Below the pieces are notes generated by a model. The model did no database searches and was not told the DNA's origin. It was given only the letters and a program-made list of their open reading frames with translations. The position numbers and the translations under genes are program-made. DNA of 47,742 nucleotides, taken from NCBI GenBank assembly GCA_964471325.1, contig CAYYFL010000013.1:1-47742 (forward strand). The letters run 5' to 3'. This DNA is from Velamenicoccus sp964471325 (GTDB lineage: Bacteria > Omnitrophota > Gorgyraeia > Velamenicoccales > Velamenicoccaceae). Positions 23,591 to 30,951 of the stretch are shown piece after piece; position 1 is the stretch's first letter, and each line of letters starts with the position of its first letter.

Positions 23591-23813
23591 TCCAGGAGAG
23601 AATTTGTTAAAATGGATTTGGGAAGGCGGCAACGGTTACGAGACCCGTTTGGGTTAGGTTGTCGGGTTACGGTCGAAGACGAGAAAGGCGAGTCAACTCA
23701 TAATGTTTTTCACGAACAACGTTGCCGAACGACGATACGGGCATCGTTACCGTTACCGAAATACCTTTTAGTCGAAGACAGGCAATACCGAGACGTTTGA
23801 AATAGGCCCGGCC
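23591..23813. other. 223-bp spacer before xerD, no convincing gene
   Basis: Holds interspersed short repeats of GGTTACG and CGTTACCG type. CGGCAACG (23627-23634) can pair with CGTTGCCG (23720-23727). A 62-codon frame at 23612-23800 has no Shine-Dalgarno and an unstructured, low-quality sequence. This may be a regulatory leader for xerD, or decayed sequence. Confidence 0.4.
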
Positions 23814-24698
23814 ATGGACAAACATATTGAGCTTTTTTTGGACTACCTGAGCGTTGAGCGCGGGCTATCGAAGAATACGATCCTGGCCTATCGCGGCGAT
23901 CTCAAGGATTACACCGGTTTTCTGGAAGCTGTCTCAAAAAAGAGCATCTCCGCTTCCTCCCGCGAAGACATCCGCGATTTCATGCTTCATCAGAAAGACA
24001 AGGGCCTTTCCGTGAATTCGATCTCGCGCGCCCTGGCCGCCCTGCGCATGTTCTATCGTTTCCTGGCACGGGAGAAGCTGATCAAGAGCGACGTCTCCAG
24101 CTATATCGATTCCCCGAAGCTTTGGAAGAAGATCCCCGATGTCCTGAACCTCGACGAGGTCGAGCGCCTCATCGAAGCCCCGGACCTCAACACGCCGCAG
24201 GGAGTCAGGGACCGGGCCATCCTGGAGGTGATGTATGCGACGGGGATGAGGGTTTCGGAGGTGGCCGGCCTTCGTCTGACGGACCTTAACGCGGATGTCG
24301 GCTTCGTGCGTTGCCTGGGAAAAGGAAAAAAAGAAAGGATCGTCCCCCTGGGGACAAAAGCTGTGGCTTCGGTGGCGCGCTATCTGGAAAAGGTGAGGCC
24401 GCGGCTGGTCAAGAGCGGCGCTCAGGAACTTTTCCTGAACCGTTCAGGCAGGCGGATCTCGCGAGTGTCGCTTTGGAAATTGATCAAAGGGTATGCCAGG
24501 AAGGCGCGCATCAAAAAGCCCATCCGGCCGCATATCCTGAGGCATTCATTTGCCACACACCTTTTGGAGCGGGGGGCGGACCTGCGCTCCGTCCAGGAGA
24601 TGCTGGGGCATGCGAACATTTCGACGACGCAGATCTATACCCACGTCAACAAGGACCGGCTGAGGTCGATCCACAAGATGTACCATCCGAGGGGATAG
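23814..24698 (+). CDS. xerD: tyrosine recombinase XerD
   Basis: Site-specific recombinase that resolves chromosome dimers at dif together with XerC and FtsK. The N-terminal SAM-like DNA-binding domain (about 1-85) is followed by the catalytic domain. The catalytic residues are visible: Arg in TGMRVSEV (about 144), Lys in GKGKKERIVPLG, HILRHSFATHLL (about 239-250), LGHANISTTQIYTHV with the nucleophilic Tyr near 275. The C-terminal HPRG ending is typical of XerD rather than XerC. It has 294 aa. A family A palindromic repeat follows immediately. Confidence 0.93.
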   Translation: MDKHIELFLDYLSVERGLSKNTILAYRGDLKDYTGFLEAVSKKSISASSREDIRDFMLHQKDKGLSVNSISRALAALRMFYRFLAREKLIKSDVSSYIDSPKLWKKIPDVLNLDEVERLIEAPDLNTPQGVRDRAILEVMYATGMRVSEVAGLRLTDLNADVGFVRCLGKGKKERIVPLGTKAVASVARYLEKVRPRLVKSGAQELFLNRSGRRISRVSLWKLIKGYARKARIKKPIRPHILRHSFATHLLERGADLRSVQEMLGHANISTTQIYTHVNKDRLRSIHKMYHPRG

Positions 24699-24700
24699 TA

Positions 24701-24828
24701 AAAACTCTAAACACGAAACCCTGAACTCTAAACAAGCTCCAAACACAAAAATCCAAAAAGGAAAAACAGCAGGTTTATGTCGAATTTTTGAGTTTGTGTA
24801 TTCGGGTTTGTTTAGGATTTAGAGTTTC
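24701..24828. repeat. A/T-rich foldback repeat, family A copy 2
   Basis: Starts AAAACTCTAAACACGAAACC and ends GTTTGTTTAGGATTTAGAG, the same motifs in the same order as at 4513-4649. The arms are imperfectly complementary and the middle differs between copies. It begins 2 bp after the xerD stop, as copy 1 begins at the pnp stop, and ends shortly before the Shine-Dalgarno of the next gene. Confidence 0.8.
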
Positions 24829-24843
24829 CAAAAAGAGGGCCGC

Positions 24844-26121
24844 ATGTTTTCCCAGAAGCTTAAACAATTGCCTCAGCCCATGGCCGAGTTCATTCGTCAC
24901 GCGGGGATCCTGGCGGATGAGATGGGGCTCCAGGCTTATCTTGTCGGCGGTTTTGTCAGGGATCTTCTGCTGGGCAGCGGTCATTTCGATATCGATCTTG
25001 TTGTCGAAGGCGACGGCATCCGTTTTGCCCAAGAGTGCGGCCGCCGGCTCTCACTTAAAGTCGTCGCGCACGGCCGTTTTGGAACGGCGACCCTGCACGG
25101 ATTAGAGGGTTTCAAGGCGGATATCGCTTCAGCGAGAAAAGAGATTTACGAGAAGCCCGCCGCACTGCCGTGTGTTTCGAAAGGCGGGATTAAGGATGAT
25201 CTTTTTCGGCGGGATTTTACCATCAATGCCATGGCCATCGGCATCAACCGGCATTGTTACGGCGAGGTTTTCGATTTTTACGGCGGCCGGCGGGATTTAG
25301 AGAGCAAAACGATCCGCGCCATGCATCCGTTGAGTTTTATCGATGATCCAACGAGGATCCTGCGGGCGCTGCGCTTTGAGAAGAGATTTTCGTTTCGCTT
25401 GGAGCCCCGCACTCTTTTGTGGATCCGCCAGGCCATGACGCGCCGGATGCTTTTTTGCGTCCAGAAGCACCGTCTGCGCGATGAACTGGTCTTGATCTTC
25501 AAAGAACGCCGGCCGGTGCCTGTCCTTAAGCGGCTTTGGGGGCTTTGCGGATATTCTTTTATATCGTCGGGGCTGGTGTATCGGGAGGGCTGGAATGCGG
25601 CGTACACAAGGACGCAGAAGGCGGCACGCTGGTTCGCCGCGCATGCGGCCCATAAAAGGTCTCTTGATACCTATGTGATGTTGATGTGTCTCTTTTTTGA
25701 GGGCTTGACATTGAGGTGCCTCAAAGAGACGATGCTGGCGTTTGCTTTTCACAAGGGCGAGAGCCGCAGGGTCCTGTCCTATAGAAAGAACGCCGCTATT
25801 TTGGAGCGCCGGTTGGCGAAACAGGATCTTAGGCCGAGCGAGGCTTATCGTCTCTTGGAACCGCTGGCTTATGAGGTTGTCGTTCTGGTCTATGCCTTGA
25901 GCGCGAAGAAACGGGTTAAAGACCGGATCCGGGATTATCTTGTTGTCCATCACGGCACGCGGCTGCACGTGCGCGGGGAGGATCTGGCGCTTCTGGGATC
26001 CAGGCCGGGGCCGCATTTCAAGAAGATCCTGACGGCTATCCTTTACGCAAAGGTGGACGGGAAGCTCGAAGGAAAAAACGAGGAGCTCGCCCTGGCCAAG
26101 AAGATGGTGGCGCGTTTATGA
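24844..26121 (+). CDS. tRNA nucleotidyltransferase / poly(A) polymerase family protein
   Basis: Class II nucleotidyltransferase that adds CCA (or part of it) to tRNA 3' ends, or poly(A) tails. The signatures are YLVGGFVRDLLLG with FDIDLVVEG (the DxD metal motif, residues about 57-65), FRRDFTINAMAIG (about 122-134) and PTRILRALRFEKRFSF (about 168-183). At 425 aa it lacks the N-terminal CBS/DHH part of some A-adding enzymes. Whether it adds CCA, A only or poly(A) cannot be told from the sequence. The tRNA-Pro gene here lacks CCA, so such an enzyme is needed. ATG 24844 follows AGAGGG. It overlaps the DUF503 remnant by 4 bp. Confidence 0.9.
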   Translation: MFSQKLKQLPQPMAEFIRHAGILADEMGLQAYLVGGFVRDLLLGSGHFDIDLVVEGDGIRFAQECGRRLSLKVVAHGRFGTATLHGLEGFKADIASARKEIYEKPAALPCVSKGGIKDDLFRRDFTINAMAIGINRHCYGEVFDFYGGRRDLESKTIRAMHPLSFIDDPTRILRALRFEKRFSFRLEPRTLLWIRQAMTRRMLFCVQKHRLRDELVLIFKERRPVPVLKRLWGLCGYSFISSGLVYREGWNAAYTRTQKAARWFAAHAAHKRSLDTYVMLMCLFFEGLTLRCLKETMLAFAFHKGESRRVLSYRKNAAILERRLAKQDLRPSEAYRLLEPLAYEVVVLVYALSAKKRVKDRIRDYLVVHHGTRLHVRGEDLALLGSRPGPHFKKILTAILYAKVDGKLEGKNEELALAKKMVARL

Positions 26122-26457
26122 TTGTCGGCCTCCTGACCATGTCCTTGAGCATTCCGGCGAGTCATTCTCTCAAGGAAAAGCGCAGGGCCCTGTTGCGTCT
26201 CAAAAGCCGTCTGGCAAAGGATTTCAATCCCTTTGTCACCTGAGGAATAGGGATGTCGCCCCACGGCCTGCGGCGGGGGCTCCAGTATTTCCGTCGCCGA
26301 GACCGGAGACCAGGACATCTGGCAGCAGGCGCAGCTCGCCGTGGCCCACGTGGGCGTCAGCCGTCCCGTGGTAGACGCGGTCTTGGCGCGTGTCGTCAGA
26401 TGTTGCGAGCAATATCACGAATGCATCATTCTCAACTATGAAACGGAGTTTTACTGA
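26118..26457 (+). pseudogene. DUF503 (ylxP-like) gene disrupted by a 58-bp palindromic insertion
   Basis: From ATG 26118 the frame gives MIVGLLTMSLSIPASHSLKEKRRALL and continues to KDFN at 26228, then runs into a stop at 26241. From 26287, in a frame shifted by one, the rest of the DUF503 domain continues as ISVAETGDQDIWQQAQ to the stop at 26455. Removing 26229-26286 rejoins the family pattern FN(V/I)SVAE..DQD.WQ. The intact protein would be about 93 aa, the family norm. The place is right: ylxP genes typically lie before rbfA. The first 41 residues and the later part could not be made as one protein without skipping 58 nt. Confidence 0.85.
26229..26286. repeat. G/C-rich palindromic repeat, family B copy 2 (insertion in DUF503)
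   Basis: A 58-bp segment absent from the expected coding sequence. GCCCC faces GGGGC, and GCC-TGC-GGC forms the tip. Bases 26244-26266 match 10470-10492 at 19 of 23 positions with only transitions between them, so the same repeat family occurs at two unrelated places. Its length is not a multiple of three and it contains a TGA in the original frame. Confidence 0.75.
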
Positions 26458-26827
26458 GCCTCCGATAAATAATGGACACATTTGGAGGCCCAGATTTGGG
26501 ACGGATGGAAGGCGCGACGACGAAGGCGTGTCCTCTGCGACACGCCGAGGAGGAGCCCTTCGACGCGCTTCGCTTGCTCAGGGCGAATCCTGAGCTTGTC
26601 GAAGGAGAGCAACGCAACAGCAGGCCAAAGATGGGCCTCCCCCTCGGGGCTGGACCCTCCTTGAAATGGAGTGCGGAGGTCCGCCCTTTCTGGGCTGGTC
26701 GCTTTTGGGCTGCGACGGCGTCGTTCGTCCTTGGCGTAGTGCTGCGACTACACCGGCGTCCTCGCTTCTTGTCTCGCACCAAAATCGTCGCAGCCAAATG
26801 GCCCATTATTTATCGGAGGTTCAGTAA
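26451..26827. repeat. MITE-like composite element with terminal inverted repeats of about 34 bp
   Basis: The left end (26451-26485) and right end (26794-26827) are near-perfect reverse complements; within them CCTCCGATAAATAATGG is exact. No transposase or gene lies between. The interior is a chain of hairpins: GGCGTGTC/GACACGCC (26525-26546); CCTTCGAC/GTCGAAGG with GCTCAGG/CCTGAGC inside (26557-26605), a type of palindrome commonly dispersed in bacterial genomes; and GGCTGCGACG/CGTCGCAGCC (26708-26795). The left end holds the DUF503 stop codon; the right end holds the rbfA Shine-Dalgarno. This accounts for the whole gap of about 370 bp. Confidence 0.75.
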
Positions 26828-26828
26828 C

Positions 26829-27245
26829 ATGAGCAGAAAAGACAAGGTGGCCGGGGAGATCAAGAAGATCGTCAGCACCATGATCCAGGAGGAGATACGA
26901 GATCCCCGCCTGGGATTCACCACGATCACGCGCGTCGAGGTGACACCTGATTTAAGTTTTGCGCGTATTTATTTCAGCGTCTACGGCAGCCCGGAGCAGT
27001 GGGAGGAGACCTTGAAGGGTCTCGAGCATGCCAGCGGTTATATCCGCCGTGCCTTGGGGCAGGAATTGAACCTGAGGTTTGTGCCCGAGATCGCCTTCAA
27101 GGCCGATCACTCTTCGGAATACAGCATCATGATCGAGCAGCAGCTGCAGGAGATCAAACAACTGGAACAGCAAACCGCCCAACCGAGGAAAAAAGCCCGT
27201 GGTCCCCAAAAAACTCATCGCAGAACTAAAGAAAAAGAATCTTAA
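26829..27245 (+). CDS. rbfA: ribosome-binding factor A
   Basis: Late-stage 30S assembly factor that binds near 16S rRNA helix 1. The KH-like fold is recognisable from MSRKDKVAGEIKKIVSTMIQ, IRDPRLGFTTITRVEVTPDL, ARIYFSVYG and LRFVPEIAFKADHS. The 138 residues include a basic tail (about 115-138, KKARGPQKTHRRTKEK). The frame runs open back to 26472 through the repeat element, but ATG 26829 with GGAGG nine bases upstream and the conserved N-terminus fix the start. It overlaps nrnA by 47 bp. Confidence 0.93.
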   Translation: MSRKDKVAGEIKKIVSTMIQEEIRDPRLGFTTITRVEVTPDLSFARIYFSVYGSPEQWEETLKGLEHASGYIRRALGQELNLRFVPEIAFKADHSSEYSIMIEQQLQEIKQLEQQTAQPRKKARGPQKTHRRTKEKES

Positions 27246-28164
27246 GGTTTTTGTCGTCTCGGCCCATATCCACCTTGAAGGGGATGCCTTGGGGTCTGAG
27301 CTCGCCGTCGCCAGCCTCCTGCGGCGGATGGGAAAAACCGTTTACGTTGTCAACGACGACCGGGTGCCGGCGGAGTATCTTTTTCTGCCGGGCATCCGGA
27401 CGATCAGACACGGGACCGTTTTCCCTTCCTACGACGCCGCGGTCCTTGTGGATTGTTCCGATGCGTCGCGCATCGGAAAGCTTTCGAGATCCATCCGGGA
27501 GGATAAGCCGCTCATCAATATCGACCATCATATCAGCAATGTTCGTTTCGGAAGCATAAACTGGGTGAATCCAAAGGCGTCGTGCGCATCGGAGATGGTC
27601 TACCAGCTTTTTGAGGCGTTGGGCGTAAGGATCAACAGGCAGGAGGCGGTGCTGCTTTACACGGGCATCCTCGCCGATACAGGGTCTTTCCGCTATGCCT
27701 CTACTTCCGCCGAAACCCACCGGGTGGCCGCTCATCTTCTGGAGTTTGGCGTGGATGTTTACGGTATCTACCAGCGGCTCTATGAGAATTTTTCCTACGA
27801 GACCGTCAAGGCCCTGGCTGGCGTTGTACGGGGGATGCGCCGTGACCGTACCGGTAAGGTCGCCTGGGTCCAGGTGCCGGCGGCCCTCGGCAAAAAATAT
27901 CCCGTTCTATCGGAGCAGACAGACGAGATCATCCGTTTTGCGCGGGCCGTCGCCGGCGTCGAGGTGGCCCTTCTTTTTAAAGAGATCAAGCGGGGCCGGG
28001 AGGTACGCGTGAATTTCCGTTCGCGGGGGCGCGTGGACGTCAATGCCCTGGCGCACGGCTTCGGCGGCGGCGGCCACAGGATGGCCAGTGGCTGCACATT
28101 GAGGGGCGCCCTCAAGGGCGTTATCGCAAAGGTCGTCTCGGCGACGGCCAGGCGGTGTCCATGA
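27199..28164 (+). CDS. nrnA: DHH-family phosphoesterase (NrnA-like oligoribonuclease / pAp phosphatase)
   Basis: Manganese-dependent enzyme that degrades very short RNAs and pAp. The DHH domain contains HIHLEGDALGSEL (residues 23-35), VDCSD and NIDHHISN. The C-terminal DHHA1 domain contains AHGFGGGGHRMASG. In the first metal motif the usual HxxPDGD appears as HIHLEGD, so the first aspartate is glutamate (E27). The start is GTG 27199, inside rbfA, preceded by GAGG. At 321 aa the length is normal. The order rbfA-nrnA-truB-ribF is widely conserved. It overlaps truB by 4 bp. Confidence 0.92.
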   Translation: MVPKKLIAELKKKNLKVFVVSAHIHLEGDALGSELAVASLLRRMGKTVYVVNDDRVPAEYLFLPGIRTIRHGTVFPSYDAAVLVDCSDASRIGKLSRSIREDKPLINIDHHISNVRFGSINWVNPKASCASEMVYQLFEALGVRINRQEAVLLYTGILADTGSFRYASTSAETHRVAAHLLEFGVDVYGIYQRLYENFSYETVKALAGVVRGMRRDRTGKVAWVQVPAALGKKYPVLSEQTDEIIRFARAVAGVEVALLFKEIKRGREVRVNFRSRGRVDVNALAHGFGGGGHRMASGCTLRGALKGVIAKVVSATARRCP

Positions 28165-28853
28165 AGAACGGCATCCTCGTCATCGACAAGCCGTCAGGCG
28201 TGACGTCGCACGATGTCGTCGACATGGTACGGCGCAAGCTCAATACCAAGCGCGTGGGGCACAGCGGGACCCTGGATCCCGTCGCCACAGGGATTCTTGT
28301 GATTTTGGTCGGCAGCGCCACAAAGCTTTTTTCAAAGTTTGTCCATTTTGACAAGGCCTATGAGGCGACGCTGCATCTGGGCGAGGTGACGTCGACAGGG
28401 GATGCCGAGGGTCGCCTCTTGTCCCAAAAAGACCCCTCGCACATCACCGAAGAAGATGTCCGCCGCGTTTTCGCATCATTCATCGGCGACCGCCTGCAGG
28501 TGCCGCCCATGGTCTCCGCGATCAAGCACAAAGGCCGCCGGCTTTATGAGCTGGCGCGCAGAGGCATTGAAGTCGAGCGCAAGGCCAGGCCGATCCATAT
28601 CTACGATTTGCAGATCGTCCAGATGAAATTGCCGGATATCGATTTTTTCGTCAAGTGTTCTAAAGGGACCTATATCAGGCGGCTGGGGGAGGAGATTGGC
28701 GAAGTCCTGGGTGTCGGAGGCGTGATTTCCCGGATCCGCCGCGTGGCCCTCGGTCCTTTTCATATCCAGGATGCGATCACGACCGGAGAGATCAATGAAG
28801 ATCGTTTACGGGATTGGCCCGGGCTCCAGACAGACAGCGCCACGGCGCGATAA
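28161..28853 (+). CDS. truB: tRNA pseudouridine(55) synthase
   Basis: Makes pseudouridine 55 in the T loop of tRNAs. The catalytic aspartate is D39 in GHSGTLDPVATGIL. Further conserved parts are YEATLHLGEVTSTGDAEG, QVPPMVSAIKHKGRRLYELARRG and KGTYIRRLGEEIG. At 230 aa it is a short version without a C-terminal PUA domain. ATG 28161 makes a 4-bp ATGA overlap with nrnA; GTG 28155 is an alternative two codons earlier. ribF starts inside its last 59 bp. Confidence 0.95.
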   Translation: MKNGILVIDKPSGVTSHDVVDMVRRKLNTKRVGHSGTLDPVATGILVILVGSATKLFSKFVHFDKAYEATLHLGEVTSTGDAEGRLLSQKDPSHITEEDVRRVFASFIGDRLQVPPMVSAIKHKGRRLYELARRGIEVERKARPIHIYDLQIVQMKLPDIDFFVKCSKGTYIRRLGEEIGEVLGVGGVISRIRRVALGPFHIQDAITTGEINEDRLRDWPGLQTDSATAR

Positions 28854-29760
28854 AGTCATTACCGTCGGCGTCTTCGACGGCGTCCATCGCGGGCACCAGT
28901 ATATCCTGGGCCGTGTCGTTGCCGAGGCGCACGCCCGCGGCCTGAAGAGTGCGGTCGTGACATTCTCTTTTCATCCTTCCCACCTGGTGCGCCGTCATGA
29001 AAAAACCCCCCACCTGATGTCCCTGCGGCATAAACTGCATTACTTGGCCGAGGCCGGGATCGATACCTGTTATGTCTTGGACTTCAACAGGTCTTTGGCT
29101 GTCATGTCCCCCAAGGATTTCGTGGCGAAAATCCTGATTGGGCGCATGGGCATGGTTTCTCTTTATGTGGGCGAAGATTTTGTTTTTGGCAGGGGGGCGC
29201 GGGGCAGCGTGGATGACCTCGGGCGTTTTTGCCGCAGGATGGATTTTTCCCTTCACGTGATAAAACCGCGCAGGATTTCCGGCGGTGTTGTCAGCAGCAC
29301 CGCCGTCCGTTCCCAGATCCGCCGGGGGGATCTTGTTGCGGCACAAAAGTTTCTCGGCCGCCCCGTCGCGCTTCTGGGACGCGTGATCAAAGGAGACGGC
29401 CGCGGCAGGCTTCTTGGTTTTCCGACGGCAAATATCCTGGCGGAACACGAAGTCCTCGTCCCGGACGGGATCTATGCCGCCTGGGTCTTATGCGGCGGCC
29501 GCGCCTATGCGGCGGCCGTCTATCTGGGAACGCGGCCGACATTTTACGCAAGAGATAAACGTCATATTGAAGCGTTTCTGATCGGGACCCGGCGCAACGT
29601 TTACGGAAAGATGATGGAAGTCCGTTTTGTGCGCAGGGTCCGGCCGGACCGCAGGTTCCCGGATGCGGGCAGGCTCATAAGCCAGATCAAAAAAGATATT
29701 CAACAGGTCAGAGGTATTCTTTCCTCGAGTCCCAGGCCTCGGATGTTCGCATCGTTCTGA
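28795..29760 (+). CDS. ribF: bifunctional riboflavin kinase / FAD synthetase
   Basis: Converts riboflavin to FMN and FMN to FAD. The adenylyltransferase domain (about 1-180) begins TVGVFDGVHRGHQYIL. The kinase domain (about 185-305) shows RVIKGDGRGRLLGFPTANI and PDGIYAAWV. ATG 28795 is preceded by GGAGAG and lies inside the end of truB. Its FMN product is the ligand of the riboswitch at 13669, but ribF itself is in a different operon with no RFN element. Confidence 0.95.
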   Translation: MKIVYGIGPGSRQTAPRRDKVITVGVFDGVHRGHQYILGRVVAEAHARGLKSAVVTFSFHPSHLVRRHEKTPHLMSLRHKLHYLAEAGIDTCYVLDFNRSLAVMSPKDFVAKILIGRMGMVSLYVGEDFVFGRGARGSVDDLGRFCRRMDFSLHVIKPRRISGGVVSSTAVRSQIRRGDLVAAQKFLGRPVALLGRVIKGDGRGRLLGFPTANILAEHEVLVPDGIYAAWVLCGGRAYAAAVYLGTRPTFYARDKRHIEAFLIGTRRNVYGKMMEVRFVRRVRPDRRFPDAGRLISQIKKDIQQVRGILSSSPRPRMFASF

Positions 29761-29888
29761 AACGTTCCCCTCAAAAACACCTCATCCAGCTTTCGTATCC
29801 AGTTTTTTTCCTCAGGGAGGATCCTTCGTTCCTCCAATCCAACATCTTGTAACATAATAACTTTATAAAAAATTAAATTGAATATTTC

Positions 29889-29917
29889 TTGACAAAGTGG
29901 GGGATTTTTTCTATACT
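29889..29917 (+). promoter_or_regulatory. promoter of the dcw cluster (PmraZ)
   Basis: A perfect TTGACA (29889-29894) and TATACT (29912-29917) are 17 bp apart. The 35 bp upstream are very A/T-rich, like an UP element. The rest of the gap after ribF (29761-29850) shows nothing else I can name. The predicted start is near 29924, just before the GTGGA repeats. Confidence 0.88.
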
Positions 29918-29927
29918 TTGGTTACGA

Positions 29928-29952
29928 GTGGAGGAGAGTGGAGGAAAGTGGA
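29928..29952 (+). promoter_or_regulatory. MraZ operator, three GTGGA boxes with 10-bp period
   Basis: GTGGA occurs at 29928, 29938 and 29948, exactly one helical turn apart, between the promoter and mraZ. Known MraZ proteins bind three or four direct repeats of TGGG(A/N) or GTGG type in their own promoter and repress it. A further AAAGTGGGGG sits between the -35 and -10 boxes (29895-29903) and may be a fourth site. Confidence 0.82.
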
Positions 29953-30028
29953 AATCCATTTATATTTCTATTTACTTCAGCTTCAGTTTTTACGCACCGC
30001 GCATTAACAGGATCGAACAAGGATAGAT

Positions 30029-30469
30029 ATGTTTTACGGCGAATACGCTCATGGGATCGATAATAAAGGACGGCTGATTCTTCCGTCGCGCATCCGGGAG
30101 GTGGCAAAGGCGCACTTCGTCGAGAAATTCTATTTGACCCGCGGTCTCGATAAATGTTTGTTTATGTTTTCCGAAGAAGAGTGGCGTTCCGTCGAGACTA
30201 AGTTCAAGGCGCTGCCTTTTACGCGCCAGGATTCCCGGAAATTCAACCGCTTGTATTTTTCCGGCGCGATTGAGGTCGTTCCCGACAAACAAGGCAGGAT
30301 CCTTATCCCGGGTTATCTCAAAGATTTCGCCGGCATCAAGAAAGACGCCGTAATCATCGGCGTCTCCAGCCGCGTTGAGATCTGGGCTAAGGAAGCGTGG
30401 AACGAATTCTATCAGGCGAACCTGGATTCATTTGAAGAGACGGCGGAAAAGTTGATCGAGAGCCAGTAG
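30029..30469 (+). CDS. mraZ: transcriptional regulator MraZ
   Basis: DNA-binding repressor of the dcw cluster that forms ring-shaped oligomers. It has two AbrB-like halves, each with the DxxxR pattern: HGIDNKGRLILPSRIREV (about 9-26) and VPDKQGRILIPGYLK (about 86-100). At 146 aa it is of normal length. It is the first gene after the promoter with the matching operator repeats, consistent with autoregulation. Confidence 0.95.
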   Translation: MFYGEYAHGIDNKGRLILPSRIREVAKAHFVEKFYLTRGLDKCLFMFSEEEWRSVETKFKALPFTRQDSRKFNRLYFSGAIEVVPDKQGRILIPGYLKDFAGIKKDAVIIGVSSRVEIWAKEAWNEFYQANLDSFEETAEKLIESQ

Positions 30470-30492
30470 GTTTATCACGAAAGGGCGTGACG

Positions 30493-30855
30493 ATGAAGAC
30501 GCAAACCATGGTTTCCCGCATGGAAGCCGCTGCTAGCAGCGATAACAGGATTTTTTACCGTAATTCCCTGTTCAACGTCAAGACGCAGGTCAAGAACGTC
30601 AATACCGGCGAGAGACTTGAGGCGTTTGTCAAAGATGTCAGCGGTTCTGGGATGGGGCTTGCGACATCCCGCGTTTTTCTTCCAGGGACGATCTTCGAGA
30701 TCGCCCTGGAGATCCCCGACGGTTTCGGTCCTTTGAAACTCCTGGGGCGTGTCGTCTGGTCCAGGGAAATGGATGCCCTCGGCTGCAGGACGGGCGTCGT
30801 CGTTTTGAATCCTAGGTTTATGTCGGTGTCGCGGATCCTTAAACTGTTCTTCTGA
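30493..30855 (+). CDS. PilZ-domain protein in the dcw cluster
   Basis: A 120-aa single-domain PilZ protein. The c-di-GMP-binding motifs are intact: RxxxR as R19-IFY-R23, and DxSxxG as D48-VSGS-G53, followed by GMGLAT and a beta-barrel sequence. Known proteins with both motifs bind cyclic di-GMP; here this is inferred. ATG 30493 is preceded by AAAGGG; GTG 30487 is a weaker start. It lies between mraZ and rsmH, where most dcw clusters have no gene, and is on the same strand with short gaps, so it is probably co-transcribed. Confidence 0.88.
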   Translation: MKTQTMVSRMEAAASSDNRIFYRNSLFNVKTQVKNVNTGERLEAFVKDVSGSGMGLATSRVFLPGTIFEIALEIPDGFGPLKLLGRVVWSREMDALGCRTGVVVLNPRFMSVSRILKLFF

Positions 30856-30868
30856 TTTGTATCTTGGA

Positions 30869-30889
30869 GAGACCCCATGATGTGGTCTC
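30869..30889 (+). other. hairpin GAGACC/GGTCTC around CATGATG
   Basis: GAGACC (30869-30874) and GGTCTC (30884-30889) make a perfect 6-bp stem with the loop CCATGATGT, just after the PilZ gene. Similar palindromes centred on CATGATG occur at 16432-16444 and 31873-31887. Confidence 0.45.
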
Positions 30890-30951
30890 GTCACAGCGGA
30901 TGTGTCGGCGTGTTGGAGAGAGAAGCTCGTCCAGAAGGAGGCGATGAAGCC

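Noticed and set aside
23612..23800. 62-codon frame before xerD
   Set aside because: No ribosome-binding site and no recognisable sequence features; too weak to call a gene.
26451..26827. Insertion sequence
   Set aside because: There is no transposase frame between the inverted repeats; at most a non-autonomous element.
26472..26828. N-terminal extension of rbfA through the repeat element
   Set aside because: The extension is built from palindromic DNA and has no family similarity; ATG 26829 has a good Shine-Dalgarno and the conserved N-terminus.
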